64,000 bases of DNA from contig DIWS01000019.1 in assembly GCA_002423585.1 (NCBI GenBank), forward strand, positions 55,384-119,383, written 5' to 3'. The notes beneath the pieces are model-generated. The model was not told the origin of the DNA and did not search any database. It saw only the letters and a program-made list of their open reading frames with translations. The position numbers and the translations under genes are program-made. The stretch comes from Actinobacteria bacterium UBA6100. GTDB lineage: Bacteria > Actinomycetota > Coriobacteriia > Anaerosomatales > Anaerosomataceae. This document shows, piece by piece, positions 1 to 8,341 of the stretch. Each line of letters opens with the position of its first letter. Position 1 is the first letter of the stretch.

Positions 1-165
1 GGGGGCGTCCGTCCGGCATTACTCCGCGAGAAGCGCGTTTCCTCCGGAAGCCTCGGGGGCCATGTTCCGCGTTCTTTCGGGCGCCGGTTCTCAGCTGCTC
101 CGGCTCTCTGGAGCCCTACTCGAGTGCGCGTACTCATCCCCTTCACAGGCACTGTGAAGTTGTCG
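1..165 (-). promoter_or_regulatory. T-box leader (partial), minus strand, gene outside window
   Basis: Read on the minus strand, this stretch has T-box stem I elements in order: GATGAGTA (138-131), CAGAGAG (110-104), a GCTGAGAA apical element, GAAC (67-64), CCCCCGAGGCTTC just after, then AGTAATGCCGGACGG (23-9), which fits the linker and stem II/III part. The same order occurs in the well-known Bacillus tyrS leader. The antiterminator with the T-box sequence would lie left of position 1. The triplet just before GAAC is GCG (70-68), which would point to alanine, but the register is uncertain. T-box leaders sense uncharged tRNA and control aminoacyl-tRNA synthetase or amino-acid genes, so the gene to the left is expected to be one of these. 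A perfect inverted repeat CTTCACA/TGTGAAG (141-159) sits at the 5' end. No protein-like frame was seen here. Confidence 0.72.
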
Positions 166-239
166 CACCACGGTACGAGGCGAGGCGGCGAGTGTCAAGC
201 GTGGGCGTCCGGCCGATAGGTCGGCCTTGTCCGCGCGGA

Positions 240-267
240 CTGACCACCGAGCCGGGCGTTGTATAAT
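240..267 (+). promoter_or_regulatory. Promoter of first secreted repeat protein
   Basis: A perfect -10 box TATAAT (262-267) is preceded at 16 bp by CTGACC (240-245). The predicted start is near 274 and the coding ATG at 314, giving a leader of about 40 nt. The distance from -10 box to start codon (46 nt) is nearly the same in the two paralogues at 3264-4466 and 4569-5747. Confidence 0.65.
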
Positions 268-313
268 GGCGCAAGTGCCCGGCCTGATGCGCCACGACCC
301 CTGGGAGCGATAC

Positions 314-1207
314 ATGATCCTCAAGACGCGGTGTTGGCTGGCGGCGTTCGCTGTTGCGTCACTCGTTGCGGGCTGGGCTTCTCCGGCGTTCGCACTCCCG
401 TCTGATGACGTCATTCCGGGAGTCACCCTCCCGCCCTCCATCGTTTCCGGCGACCTTGACCAGGCCACCGATCCCCGGGACGTGTACAGCGTCTCACTCA
501 TCGCGGGTGAGACGCTCGTGCTGAGCCTCACGACGGACACCGCAGCCGCGTCGCTCTACTGCGACCTGGATATCTATCTCTATGGCCCAGGTGTCGCGCC
601 CGGAACTCCCGTACATTCAGCGGCCGTGGCCAGAGCGGCGCTGCCCACCTTCTACCCCGAGACGATCACCTACGCCGCTCCGGTCAGCGGGACGTACTAC
701 ATCGAACTCTACGCAGCGGAAGGCGCAGGCCCCACGCGACTGACGTGGTCGATCGTTCCCGAGCCGCTCCTGCCCGTCTTCCGGTTCTACAACGTGCGGA
801 CCGGCACCCACTTCTACACGGCTTCGACGACTGAAGCTGCGATCGTTCGGCAGACCTGGCCTACCGTCTTCGCCGACGAGGGCATCGCCTACCACACCAA
901 GGCGTCGAAGAACCCTGAGCCCCTCTACCGCTTCTACAACGTGCGTACCGGGAGCCACTTCTACACCGCCTCGCCGGAAGAGAAGGCGATCGTGCTCGCC
1001 ACGTGGCCGAACGTCTTCGCATACGAGGGCGAGACATACCGGGTGTCACGCTACAACGATGGCACCAAGACCGCCGTCTACCGGTTCCTCAACGTACGCA
1101 ACGGGAGTCACTTCTACACGGCCTCGGCCCACGAAGCCGACCTGGTCCGACAGCACTGGCCGACGGTGTATCGGGACGAAGGGGTAGCGTTCTACGTAGG
1201 TCAGTAG
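314..1207 (+). CDS. Secreted protein, PPC-like domain plus three FYTAS repeats
   Basis: The 297-residue product starts with a signal peptide (Lys-Arg then a hydrophobic core ending ASPAFA). Residues of about 30-150 resemble a bacterial pre-peptidase C-terminal (PPC) beta-sandwich: SGDLDQATDPRDVYSV, DLDIYLYGPG and SGTYYIELYA. The C-terminal half is three tandem repeats of about 45 residues, each with RFYN or RFLN, G(S/T)HFYTAS, a Trp-Pro, and DEG or YEG near the end. The repeat resembles domains annotated DUF5648 in many bacterial surface proteins; its ligand is unknown. ATG 314 was chosen over upstream TTG 227 and ATG 266 because it has a GGGAG site and because 227-267 is the promoter. It converges with the NUDIX gene, 15 bp away. 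Confidence 0.82.
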   Translation: MILKTRCWLAAFAVASLVAGWASPAFALPSDDVIPGVTLPPSIVSGDLDQATDPRDVYSVSLIAGETLVLSLTTDTAAASLYCDLDIYLYGPGVAPGTPVHSAAVARAALPTFYPETITYAAPVSGTYYIELYAAEGAGPTRLTWSIVPEPLLPVFRFYNVRTGTHFYTASTTEAAIVRQTWPTVFADEGIAYHTKASKNPEPLYRFYNVRTGSHFYTASPEEKAIVLATWPNVFAYEGETYRVSRYNDGTKTAVYRFLNVRNGSHFYTASAHEADLVRQHWPTVYRDEGVAFYVGQ

Positions 1208-1222
1208 TCGGAAGACCCGTCG

Positions 1223-1651
1223 TCAGCGCAGCGCGAGCGCCGCGGCGATCACCTCGTGATGATCGAAAGCGAGCGGCGGCAACGCATCGACCGCGTACCA
1301 GGCCACCCGTGCGGCATCATCACCCGCGACAGGTGACACCTCGGCGGCGTCAAGGTGCGCGAGGTAGGCGGTGGCCACTGTCCACCCGCGGGGATCCCGA
1401 CCACGCTTGCTGAACAGTCCGACGAGCGCAAGCTCGCCGTCCCACGTCACGCCCGTCTCTTCGGCAAGCTCCCGCCGGGCAGCGGACTCGGGCAGTTCGT
1501 ACTCGTCGACGAACCCACCGGGCAAGGCCCATCGGCCCTTGAACGGCCCGCGTCCGCGCTCGATCAGAAGCACCTCGCAGGCAGCACCCGCGCCGCGAAC
1601 AGCGACGACATCGGCGGTGAGGGCGGGTCTTGGAAAGGGATATGTGTACAT
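1223..1651 (-). CDS. NUDIX hydrolase
   Basis: The 142-residue protein has a complete Nudix box at residues 46-68 (GGFVDEYELPESAARRELAE followed by ETGV), which binds the catalytic divalent metal. NUDIX enzymes split nucleoside diphosphates linked to another moiety. The N-terminus (YPFPRPALTADVV) is typical of ADP-ribose or sugar-nucleotide pyrophosphatase relatives, but the substrate cannot be read from sequence. The ATG at 1651 lies only 6 nt after a TACACT -10 box (1663-1658) and has no Shine-Dalgarno site, so the mRNA is probably leaderless. It diverges from the EamA transporter. Confidence 0.9.
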   Translation of the reverse strand: MYTYPFPRPALTADVVAVRGAGAACEVLLIERGRGPFKGRWALPGGFVDEYELPESAARRELAEETGVTWDGELALVGLFSKRGRDPRGWTVATAYLAHLDAAEVSPVAGDDAARVAWYAVDALPPLAFDHHEVIAAALALR

Positions 1652-1686
1652 GCGTCGAGTGTAGCGCAGTGTCCGGAGGACGACGC

Positions 1687-1715
1687 TTCCGAGTCTAGGC
1701 AGGCAGGCGTATCCT
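1687..1715 (+). promoter_or_regulatory. Candidate promoter of EamA transporter
   Basis: TTCCGA (1687-1692) and TATCCT (1710-1715) are 17 bp apart. Initiation near 1722 would give a leader of about 26 nt before GTG 1748. Confidence 0.45.
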
Positions 1716-1747
1716 GGCATGACATGCCCTCCCAAGGAAGGTGCCCG

Positions 1748-2743
1748 GTGCCCCTCAACCCGCTCCGTTGGTCACACCGCGTGAAGCTGATCGCGGCCTT
1801 CGCCGCGCTCTACATAGTCTGGGGCTCCACCTACCTCGGCATCCGCATCGGGCTTGAGTCCGGCATGCCGGTCACCCTGTTCGCAGGGATGCGCCTCGTG
1901 CCGGCGGGCGTACTGCTGCTTGCCTTCGCAGCTGCTCGCGGCACCCGGCTGCGTATCCCTTTCGATGAGTACCGGCTCGTGGCGACCGTGGGCATCTTGC
2001 TGCTTGTGGGCGGCATGTACTCCACCTTCCTTTCCGAACGTTACATCCCCTCGGGCCTGGCGGCGCTCATAGTCGCGCTCCTACCCTTGTGGGTCGCTCT
2101 CGCGGAGTCTTTCGTTCCCGGGATGGACCGGCCGAGCGCCCGCGGATACGTCGGGCTCGTCGTTGGCTTCGCCGGTCTTGGTGTGTTGATGGCGCCACGC
2201 CTGACAGGCATCAGTGGCACCCCAACGGAACTCCTCGGCGTGGCTACTCAGATTCTCGGCACATGGTTGTGGACCGGTGGGTCGATCCTCTCGAAACGAC
2301 GCCCGGTCAAGACCGATGCACTCGTCGCTACCGGCTATGAGATGCTCACCGCAGGCGCGGTCCTGCTCGTGATCGGCACCGTGAACGGCGAGTGGGCAGG
2401 CGCAAGGATCACGGTGACGGGTGCCGCAGCGCTCGCCTACCTCATCGTCTTTGGTAGCTGCGTGGCGTTCACTGCGTTCGTGTGGCTCCTGCGCAACGCA
2501 CCGGCGTCCAAGGTCATGACCTACGCATACATCAACCCCGTCATCGCCGTCTTCCTTGGCTGGACCGCAGGTCGACTCGGCTGGGTACCTCCAGAACCCG
2601 TCGACGGCTGGGTTCTCGCCGGCATGGCCATCATCGTGGCCGGAGTCGCGCTCACCACAAGCGCCCCCACCAGACCCGGGATGCTGCCCGCGCCGTCCCC
2701 GGAGGCTGAGTCGGCGGTCGCCGCGCCGCTGCGGACGTCGTAA
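1748..2743 (+). CDS. EamA/DMT-family transporter
   Basis: The 331-residue membrane protein has about ten hydrophobic segments arranged as two EamA halves. The first half opens with AALYIVWGSTYLGIRIG, the usual drug/metabolite transporter signature; the second carries SKVMTYAYINPVIAVFLGW, the conserved helix 8-9 region. It is probably an inner-membrane exporter of amino acids or small metabolites; the substrate is unknown. The GTG at 1748 has a good AAGGAAG site seven bases upstream and is preferred over ATG 1724. The last ~25 residues are a hydrophilic Pro/Ala-rich tail. Confidence 0.88.
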   Translation: MPLNPLRWSHRVKLIAAFAALYIVWGSTYLGIRIGLESGMPVTLFAGMRLVPAGVLLLAFAAARGTRLRIPFDEYRLVATVGILLLVGGMYSTFLSERYIPSGLAALIVALLPLWVALAESFVPGMDRPSARGYVGLVVGFAGLGVLMAPRLTGISGTPTELLGVATQILGTWLWTGGSILSKRRPVKTDALVATGYEMLTAGAVLLVIGTVNGEWAGARITVTGAAALAYLIVFGSCVAFTAFVWLLRNAPASKVMTYAYINPVIAVFLGWTAGRLGWVPPEPVDGWVLAGMAIIVAGVALTTSAPTRPGMLPAPSPEAESAVAAPLRTS

Positions 2744-2774
2744 GCCGGGATCAGCAAGCTCCATCACATCTCCA

Positions 2775-2796
2775 TGCGGGCCGCACAACGCCCGCA
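2775..2796 (+). terminator. Hairpin after EamA gene
   Basis: TGCGGGC (2775-2781) pairs with GCCCGCA (2790-2796) across an 8-nt loop. No U-run follows, so termination here is only possible. Confidence 0.3.
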
Positions 2797-2843
2797 CACG
2801 CGCTGGAGATACTCATCGTGTGCCCCAGGAAAGGAGACACGAC

Positions 2844-3161
2844 ATGTATACACAGTTCGGACACGGCATGGTCTCAGGCGGTCAGCGGATGATGGACGGC
2901 GGCCTCGGCTTCGGTGGTTTCGGGATCCTGTCCACCGTCGGCTTCATCATCGTCGCCGCTGCGGTGGTCGGCCTGATCATCTGGGCCCTCGCACGCAAGT
3001 CCACGCGTCCCGGCGCGGCCGTCCCCGGTCCCACCGCTGCTGACACCGCGCTCGCGATCGCTCGCGAACGGCTCGCTCGCGGCGAGATCGACCCTGAGCA
3101 GTACACCGCCATCGCCACTGCCCTCACCGGCCCGCCATCTGTACCGGTGACCAGCGGATAG
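2844..3161 (+). CDS. Small membrane protein with SHOCT domain
   Basis: The 105-residue protein has a Gly/Met-rich N-terminus, one transmembrane helix (about residues 28-49) and a C-terminal SHOCT motif (AIARERLARGEIDPEQYTAI). SHOCT is a short oligomerisation motif common at the end of small bacterial membrane proteins; no specific role is known. A strong AAAGGAG site lies seven bases before the ATG. It is followed by a large hairpin and a convergent secreted-protein gene. Confidence 0.8.
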   Translation: MYTQFGHGMVSGGQRMMDGGLGFGGFGILSTVGFIIVAAAVVGLIIWALARKSTRPGAAVPGPTAADTALAIARERLARGEIDPEQYTAIATALTGPPSVPVTSG

Positions 3162-3196
3162 CCCTCTCTCTCCCATCCCCCTCCCCCCCTCGCGAT

Positions 3197-3228
3197 CAGG
3201 GCGGGACCGGATCCCCGGTCCCGCCCTG
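3197..3228. terminator. Strong hairpin between convergent genes
   Basis: CAGGGCGGGACCGG (3197-3210) pairs perfectly with CCGGTCCCGCCCTG (3215-3228) around a 4-nt loop. It sits between convergent genes ending at 3161 and 3264. There is no U-run on either strand, so it may act as a bidirectional block or stabilise both 3' ends. Confidence 0.55.
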
Positions 3229-3263
3229 AGCCGTGCAAGAAGAAGACGGTGGTGCGATACGGC

Positions 3264-4466
3264 CTACTTGGCAAGGGCGACGTAGTACGCGACACCTTCG
3301 TATGCGTACACGTCCGGCCATCGCGCCATCACCACATCGCGCTCGGCCGAGGACACCGTGTAGAAGTGGCTCCCGTTCCGCACGTTGTAGAAGCGGAAGA
3401 CGGGCACACAGCCGTCGGGCGTAAGGGACACGTTGTACGCGGGGCCTTCATAGGCATAGACCTTCGGCCACTTGGCCATGACGATGTCACGCTCTTCTGG
3501 CGATGCGGTGTAGAAGTGACTCCCTCTCCCGGGATTGTAGAACCGGTAGAGGGGAGCGTTGTTCGCGGTTCCCGTGGTATCGAGTGAGTACGCCGGTCCT
3601 TCGAACGTGTACGTGCTGGCGTACCGGGTGGTGACCGTCTGCGCCTCCTGAGGAGAAGCCGTATAGAAGTGGGTGCCGTTGAGTCGGTTGTAGAAGCGGT
3701 AGACGCGCCCGCCGATCGGGTCGATGCGAGGATCGCCGAAGAACTTGGTGTAACACTGCCACACACTGAGCTGGGGGTAGTAGGGCGTGTAGGTGTAGAA
3801 GTTCCACGTCGGCTGGTTCGAGGGCGTGACAGTGATATAGGCGGCGTGCTCGTAGCTCCAGACGGTCTTGCTCTTGCCCGGGTACCACGCGTACGGACCG
3901 TCGGTCCGGCCGAGCGCCCGGGCGCCCTCCCAGACTTGATCGCCGAAGCCGGGATGCCTGTCAGGACTCCCCGTGTAGACTCCGGCCCCCATCGCGTTCG
4001 TGAGGTGATACTCGGTGCTGTAGTTGTGGGTCGAGGTCGGGTCGATATCTCGACCGGTGTGCCACGGTTGCGAGATGAGCGACTGCTCCTTCTCGAGCGT
4101 CGCGATGATCAGCTTCGGACTGACATGGTAGTACTGGGCCGCCTCGAAGATGATCTGCGATGCCGGCTTGACGACGAGACTGTGCGTATCGTGCGGTCCG
4201 CCCTCTGCACACGAGTACGACTTGAGTACCGTGGGCTTGCCCTCTAAGAACGCCTGGATCTCCCCCTGGCTCATCGAGGTGCTGTCACGCCAGTTGAAGT
4301 CGCTGATGACCAGCATCGGATCGTAGTTGGGCGGATACTCGATCGCAACAGCTGGTGCGGGGACTGCTGTCGCGAAACCAAGCACCAGGGCCCACGAGAG
4401 GGAGACACGGGCACAGAGACGGATCACGGCGGATGCCGGATGGCTCGCGAGCGTTCGCTTCGGCAT
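3264..4466 (-). CDS. Secreted protein: lysozyme-like domain plus three FYTAS repeats
   Basis: The 400-residue product begins with a signal peptide (MPKRT, hydrophobic stretch, cut near VPAPAVA). Residues of about 45-250 resemble a domain seen in many actinobacterial surface proteins: MSQGEIQAFLEGK, then SPKLIIATLEKEQSLI, then FGDQVWEGARAL. The KEQSL glutamate sits where a transglycosylase-type catalytic Glu would be; enzymatic activity is inference. The C-terminus is three ~45-residue repeats (YRFYN, G(S/T)HFYTAS or FYTVS, WP, YEG). ATG 4466 was chosen for its GGAGG site and a 48-nt spacing from the -10 box. It is a tandem paralogue of the gene upstream and shares repeats with the gene at 314. 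Confidence 0.82.
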   Translation of the reverse strand: MPKRTLASHPASAVIRLCARVSLSWALVLGFATAVPAPAVAIEYPPNYDPMLVISDFNWRDSTSMSQGEIQAFLEGKPTVLKSYSCAEGGPHDTHSLVVKPASQIIFEAAQYYHVSPKLIIATLEKEQSLISQPWHTGRDIDPTSTHNYSTEYHLTNAMGAGVYTGSPDRHPGFGDQVWEGARALGRTDGPYAWYPGKSKTVWSYEHAAYITVTPSNQPTWNFYTYTPYYPQLSVWQCYTKFFGDPRIDPIGGRVYRFYNRLNGTHFYTASPQEAQTVTTRYASTYTFEGPAYSLDTTGTANNAPLYRFYNPGRGSHFYTASPEERDIVMAKWPKVYAYEGPAYNVSLTPDGCVPVFRFYNVRNGSHFYTVSSAERDVVMARWPDVYAYEGVAYYVALAK

Positions 4467-4514
4467 GGAGTCAGTCCTCCAGGTGTGGGCCGCGCGTATG
4501 GGCCACAAGACGAC

Positions 4515-4538
4515 AGTATAGCAGCCACACGCCCTCGA
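4515..4538 (-). promoter_or_regulatory. Promoter of second secreted repeat protein
   Basis: On the minus strand GCTGCTATACT holds the -10 box TATACT (4520-4515), with GGGCGTGT just upstream. The block GGGCGTGT...GCTGCTATACT recurs before the paralogue that starts at 5747. Confidence 0.5.
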
Positions 4539-4568
4539 GACCTCGGCGTATCCGCCGGCCCGGGGGCA

Positions 4569-5747
4569 TCACTGCCCGATGTAGTAGGCGACACCCTCGA
4601 AGGAGAAGACGTTCGGCCACTGGGCCAGGACTACGTCGCGCTCATCGGCAGACGCGGTGTAGAAGTGGCTGCCGTTCTTGTTGTTATAGAAGCGGTAGAC
4701 CGGAGTGTTGCCCTCCGACGTCGACGCCACCCGGTAAGCAACGCCCTCGTCGGTGTAGATCGCGCTCCACCTGGCGTTCACGATGGCACGCTCTTCGGCA
4801 GAGGCGGTGTAGAAGTGGCTGCCGCTCTTCTTGTTGTAGAAGCGGTAGAGCTCGACGGAATTCGCGGGATTCGCTGAATTCACGCTGTACGCGGGACCCT
4901 CGTAAGTGTAGGTCGAAGACCACTTGCGGATGACCGTCAGACGCTCCGCCTCGGATACCGTGTAGAAGTGGCTCCCATTCTTCTGGTTGTAGAAGCGGTA
5001 GACCGGCCTCATCGCCGGATCGGCCAGCGGCCCCTCATCGAAGAACCTCCAATAGGTGGTCCAGAAGAGGTAGTTGCCGCCGTAGATGTCCGGCGTGGGG
5101 CCGTGGGAATGCGGGGTATAGACGTAGAGCTTGTACGTCGCGAGGTTCTGCGCGACGAAGTGATAGTCGGGGGTGTACGACGCGGTCACGCAGTTGGTGC
5201 AGATCGTGCGCTCCAGACCGGGCTTCCACGTCGTCTCCGCGTAGCTGTTGAGCGCACGTGCCGCATACCAGATCTGATTACCGAGACCCTTGTAGGACGG
5301 ATCACGCAACTCTACCGGCACGCCATCGGGACACCCGAATCCGAACGCCCAGTCCAGCGCATACTGCGTCGGCGCGGTCTTGGTGATCAGGCTCTGCTCC
5401 TTCTGGAGCATCACCAGCATGACCTTGGGGTTGATGCTGAACTCCTGGGAGACCTCCCAGATCAGCAGCGAGACCGGCTGCATCGTCCCGTCGGAGTGTC
5501 GCGGCGCAAGCGTGGTATCGAGCACACCTGTCTGCTTCTCGAGGAACGCCTGGATGTCCGTGGTCGACAGCGAACTGGACGCACGGAACACTTCATCACT
5601 GATGATGAGCTGAGGTACGAAGGGTGGCGCGGTGGCTGCCAGGGCGACGCCAGGCGCCAACAGTGCGTACGTCAGCACCAGCGCAGCTGCGATCCGGGAG
5701 GGGCGCAGAACGCGCATGATGAATTCCGCTGGAGACGGCTGCGACAT
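4569..5747 (-). CDS. Secreted protein: lysozyme-like domain plus three FYTAS repeats
   Basis: The 392-residue paralogue of the downstream gene has the same layout: signal peptide (core ALVLTYALLAPGVALA), a domain with LSTTDIQAFLEKQTG, SINPKVMLVMLQKEQSLI and GLGNQIWYAARALNS, then three FYTAS repeats. The helical domain matches actinobacterial proteins with LQKEQ(G/S)L motifs that look like a lysozyme fold, so a wall-binding or wall-cutting role is possible but unproven. The start at 5747 has a GGAGG site and sits 46 nt after the -10 box; GTG 5777 is less likely. About 100 bp separate it from the next gene, which has its own promoter. Confidence 0.82.
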   Translation of the reverse strand: MSQPSPAEFIMRVLRPSRIAAALVLTYALLAPGVALAATAPPFVPQLIISDEVFRASSSLSTTDIQAFLEKQTGVLDTTLAPRHSDGTMQPVSLLIWEVSQEFSINPKVMLVMLQKEQSLITKTAPTQYALDWAFGFGCPDGVPVELRDPSYKGLGNQIWYAARALNSYAETTWKPGLERTICTNCVTASYTPDYHFVAQNLATYKLYVYTPHSHGPTPDIYGGNYLFWTTYWRFFDEGPLADPAMRPVYRFYNQKNGSHFYTVSEAERLTVIRKWSSTYTYEGPAYSVNSANPANSVELYRFYNKKSGSHFYTASAEERAIVNARWSAIYTDEGVAYRVASTSEGNTPVYRFYNNKNGSHFYTASADERDVVLAQWPNVFSFEGVAYYIGQ

Positions 5748-5793
5748 GGCTACGAATACCTCCAGGGCGATGGGCACAACTACTCAGTGAGAA

Positions 5794-5818
5794 AGTATAG
5801 CAGCATCGACACGCCCCT
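5794..5818 (-). promoter_or_regulatory. Promoter of third secreted repeat protein
   Basis: The minus strand carries GCTGCTATACT with -10 box TATACT (5799-5794) and GGGCGTGT upstream, matching the element at 4515-4538. No clear TTGACA-type -35 box is present in either copy. Confidence 0.5.
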
Positions 5819-5856
5819 GCTCCGCGGGCAGACGAGCGGCGCTCCCGGACCGTCGC

Positions 5857-8334
5857 TCACACCCCGTCGACGAGCGGCAGCTTCCGGTCCGCGGCAATAC
5901 CGAGGGCACCCGCGATCGCCGCAAGCTCGATGCTCGCTTCGGCATACCCTGCCCACGGGTCGGCGCCGAGTGCGGCCAGCCGGTGAGGCACGCTGCGGAT
6001 GTCGTACCCGTCGCTGCGCACACCCGCGCGCAGTTCGTCCCAGCGGATGGGCAGCGAGACGGGCGCCTGACCGCGCGCACGGGTGGAGTACGCGGCAACC
6101 GCGGTGGCGCCGCGCGTGTTCCGCATGTAGTCGACGAAGATGCGGCCCTTCCGGTGCTTCTTGAGCGGGTTGGTGGTGAAGTGGTCCGGCGCGGCGGCGG
6201 CCACACGCTGGGCGATGGCTCGTGCGATGTCGCGAGCCTCGGTCCAGCTGCCCGTGCGCACGAGCGGCGTCACCACATGAAGCCCCTTGCCACCGGTCGT
6301 CTTGACGAACGCCTCCGCCCCCAGGCCCGCAAGGTGCTCCCGCACGAGCAGCGCCGCATCGCGGACCGCATCCCATGTGACGTCCGGACCCGGATCCAGG
6401 TCGAGCACGATCCGGTCGGGGCGCTCCACGTCATCGGCGAGCGAACCCCACGTGTGGATCTCTAGCACGCCGAGCTGTACGAGTGCCACGAGCCCTTCGG
6501 CCGAATCCACGAGCGCATACGAGACCGGGCCCTCCTCGTGCTGCACCACCACGTGCCCGATGCTCGTGGGGAAGCCCGTCTCGGTGTTCTTCTGGTAGAA
6601 GCACTTCGTGTCGGCGCCGTGCGGGCAGCGCACGAGCACGAGCGGCCGGTTTTCGAGATGCGGGAGCATCCACCCGGCGACGCGCTCGTAGTACTGCGCG
6701 AGCTCACGCTTTGTCACGCCGAGGCCGGCGAAGAGCAGCTTGTCGGGATGCGTGAGCTTCACGCCCGCCACGGTGTCGGCCCCGGGCGTGAGCGACGCTT
6801 CGAGATCCTCCCGCACGCCCTCGAACGAGGCGTGACGGACCACACCCGTGGCAGTCCACTCGGCGAAGGCGACCTCCACGGCGAGCTCCGGGCGGACCCA
6901 GCGCACGCCCGCGCTCTCGGCGGGCGGCACCTCGAACGCGGGGCCGTCTGTTGCGAGCGCCTCGAGCCGGGCGCGGAGAGCGCGCGACTCCTCCGCGGTC
7001 CAGCCGGTGCCCACGCGTCCCGCGTAGGCGAGCACGCCCGTGGCCGAGCGCGCCGCGAGCGCGAGTGCCCCCACGCCCCGTGTGCCGTCGGCAGGCTCGG
7101 TGTAGCCCACCACGACGAAGTCCTCGCGGTCGGTGCACTTCCGCTTGCGCCAGTCGCGCCAGCGCCCGGAGCGGTACACGCTATCCGCGCGTTTGGCCAC
7201 CGAGCCCTCGAGCTCGAACGCGCAGGTCTGGCGGTGGAAGGCCTCCCCCATGCCGGCGACATGGTCGACGTAGCGTACCCGGGGCCCCGCACCCACGATG
7301 GCGTGCTCGAGGACCCGCTTGCGCCCGACCAGCGGCGTGCCCCGCAAGTCGTGGCCATCGAGGTACGGCAGATCAAAGACGTGGTAGGTGAGATCGGCCG
7401 CCGCGCCGCGCTTGAGCTCGGCCTGCAGGGCGCCGAAACTCGTGCGACCCTCCGGCGTGAGCACGGTGACCTCGCCGTCGAGCCACGCGGTGCCGAGGCC
7501 GAGCGCGCGCACGGGTTCCACGAGCGCCGCGAATCGCTTCGTCCAGTCGATGCCGTTGCGGGTGAAGAACCGCACCTCTTCGCCGTCGATGCGCACGAGC
7601 GCGCGATACCCGTCGAGCTTGATCTCGTGCAGCCACCCCTCGCCCGCCGGCACCTCGGCGACCTTCGTGGCAAGCTCGGGCGCGATGGCCTCCGGCAGCG
7701 GCGCCCTCACAGCGCCGGGCGCGTGTGACGGGTCGGCTTCGTCCCCTTCGGCGGTCGGCTCGGCGCCGACGGCTGCGATCTGCTCCATGCTGCGGCCCGT
7801 CCTGGCCGAGAGCGGGAGCGCCGCAAGCACGTCGTATTCGGCGTGAGGGCGGACGTGCGCATCGCGCTCTTTGATGAGGAGCCAGTTGTCCTTGGTCTCC
7901 TTTGGACGGCGCTTCATGCGCACGAGGGCGAAGCCGCCCTCGAGCTTGGTCCCGTGGAGGTCGAACTTGAGGTTGCCGTCCCGGTACATCGCCACCACGT
8001 CGCCGCGCGGCGTGTAGGTGCCTTCGTCCCACAGCATCACCGTGCCGCCGCCGTACTCGCCTGCCGGGATCACGCCCTCGAAACCTCCGTACTCGATCGG
8101 GTGGTCCTCTACCTCAACGGCGAGGTGCTTCTCGGCGGTATCGAGGCTCGGGCCTTTGGGCACGGCCCAGCTGCGCAGCACGCCCTCCATCTCGAGCCTG
8201 AAGTCGTAGTGCAGCCGTGACGCGGCATGCTTCTGGATCACGAAGCGCGGCGCATCGGCGGCCGGCGCCTCTGTGCCTGCGGGTTCGGGCGTCTTCTCGA
8301 AGTCACGCTTCTCGCGGTAGCGGTCGAGCGGCAT
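5857..8334 (-). CDS. ligD: Multidomain ATP-dependent DNA ligase D
   Basis: The 825-residue NHEJ enzyme has its domains in the order phosphoesterase, ligase, polymerase. The 3'-phosphoesterase domain (about 30-160) has HYDFRLE and EDHPIEYGGFEG. The ligase domain has the nucleotidyl-transfer motif EIKLDGYR with Lys239. The primase/polymerase domain (about 525-825) has the metal-binding DLDPG and TTGGKGLH motifs. LigD processes and seals double-strand breaks recruited by Ku. It starts 7 nt after the Ku stop codon, so the two are one operon. Confidence 0.96.
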   Translation of the reverse strand: MPLDRYREKRDFEKTPEPAGTEAPAADAPRFVIQKHAASRLHYDFRLEMEGVLRSWAVPKGPSLDTAEKHLAVEVEDHPIEYGGFEGVIPAGEYGGGTVMLWDEGTYTPRGDVVAMYRDGNLKFDLHGTKLEGGFALVRMKRRPKETKDNWLLIKERDAHVRPHAEYDVLAALPLSARTGRSMEQIAAVGAEPTAEGDEADPSHAPGAVRAPLPEAIAPELATKVAEVPAGEGWLHEIKLDGYRALVRIDGEEVRFFTRNGIDWTKRFAALVEPVRALGLGTAWLDGEVTVLTPEGRTSFGALQAELKRGAAADLTYHVFDLPYLDGHDLRGTPLVGRKRVLEHAIVGAGPRVRYVDHVAGMGEAFHRQTCAFELEGSVAKRADSVYRSGRWRDWRKRKCTDREDFVVVGYTEPADGTRGVGALALAARSATGVLAYAGRVGTGWTAEESRALRARLEALATDGPAFEVPPAESAGVRWVRPELAVEVAFAEWTATGVVRHASFEGVREDLEASLTPGADTVAGVKLTHPDKLLFAGLGVTKRELAQYYERVAGWMLPHLENRPLVLVRCPHGADTKCFYQKNTETGFPTSIGHVVVQHEEGPVSYALVDSAEGLVALVQLGVLEIHTWGSLADDVERPDRIVLDLDPGPDVTWDAVRDAALLVREHLAGLGAEAFVKTTGGKGLHVVTPLVRTGSWTEARDIARAIAQRVAAAAPDHFTTNPLKKHRKGRIFVDYMRNTRGATAVAAYSTRARGQAPVSLPIRWDELRAGVRSDGYDIRSVPHRLAALGADPWAGYAEASIELAAIAGALGIAADRKLPLVDGV

Positions 8335-8341
8335 CGCCTGC

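Noticed and set aside
1355..1747. Long N-terminal extension of the EamA frame
   Set aside because: The frame runs antisense through the NUDIX gene and its codons give no recognisable protein. GTG 1748 has the SD site and promoter.
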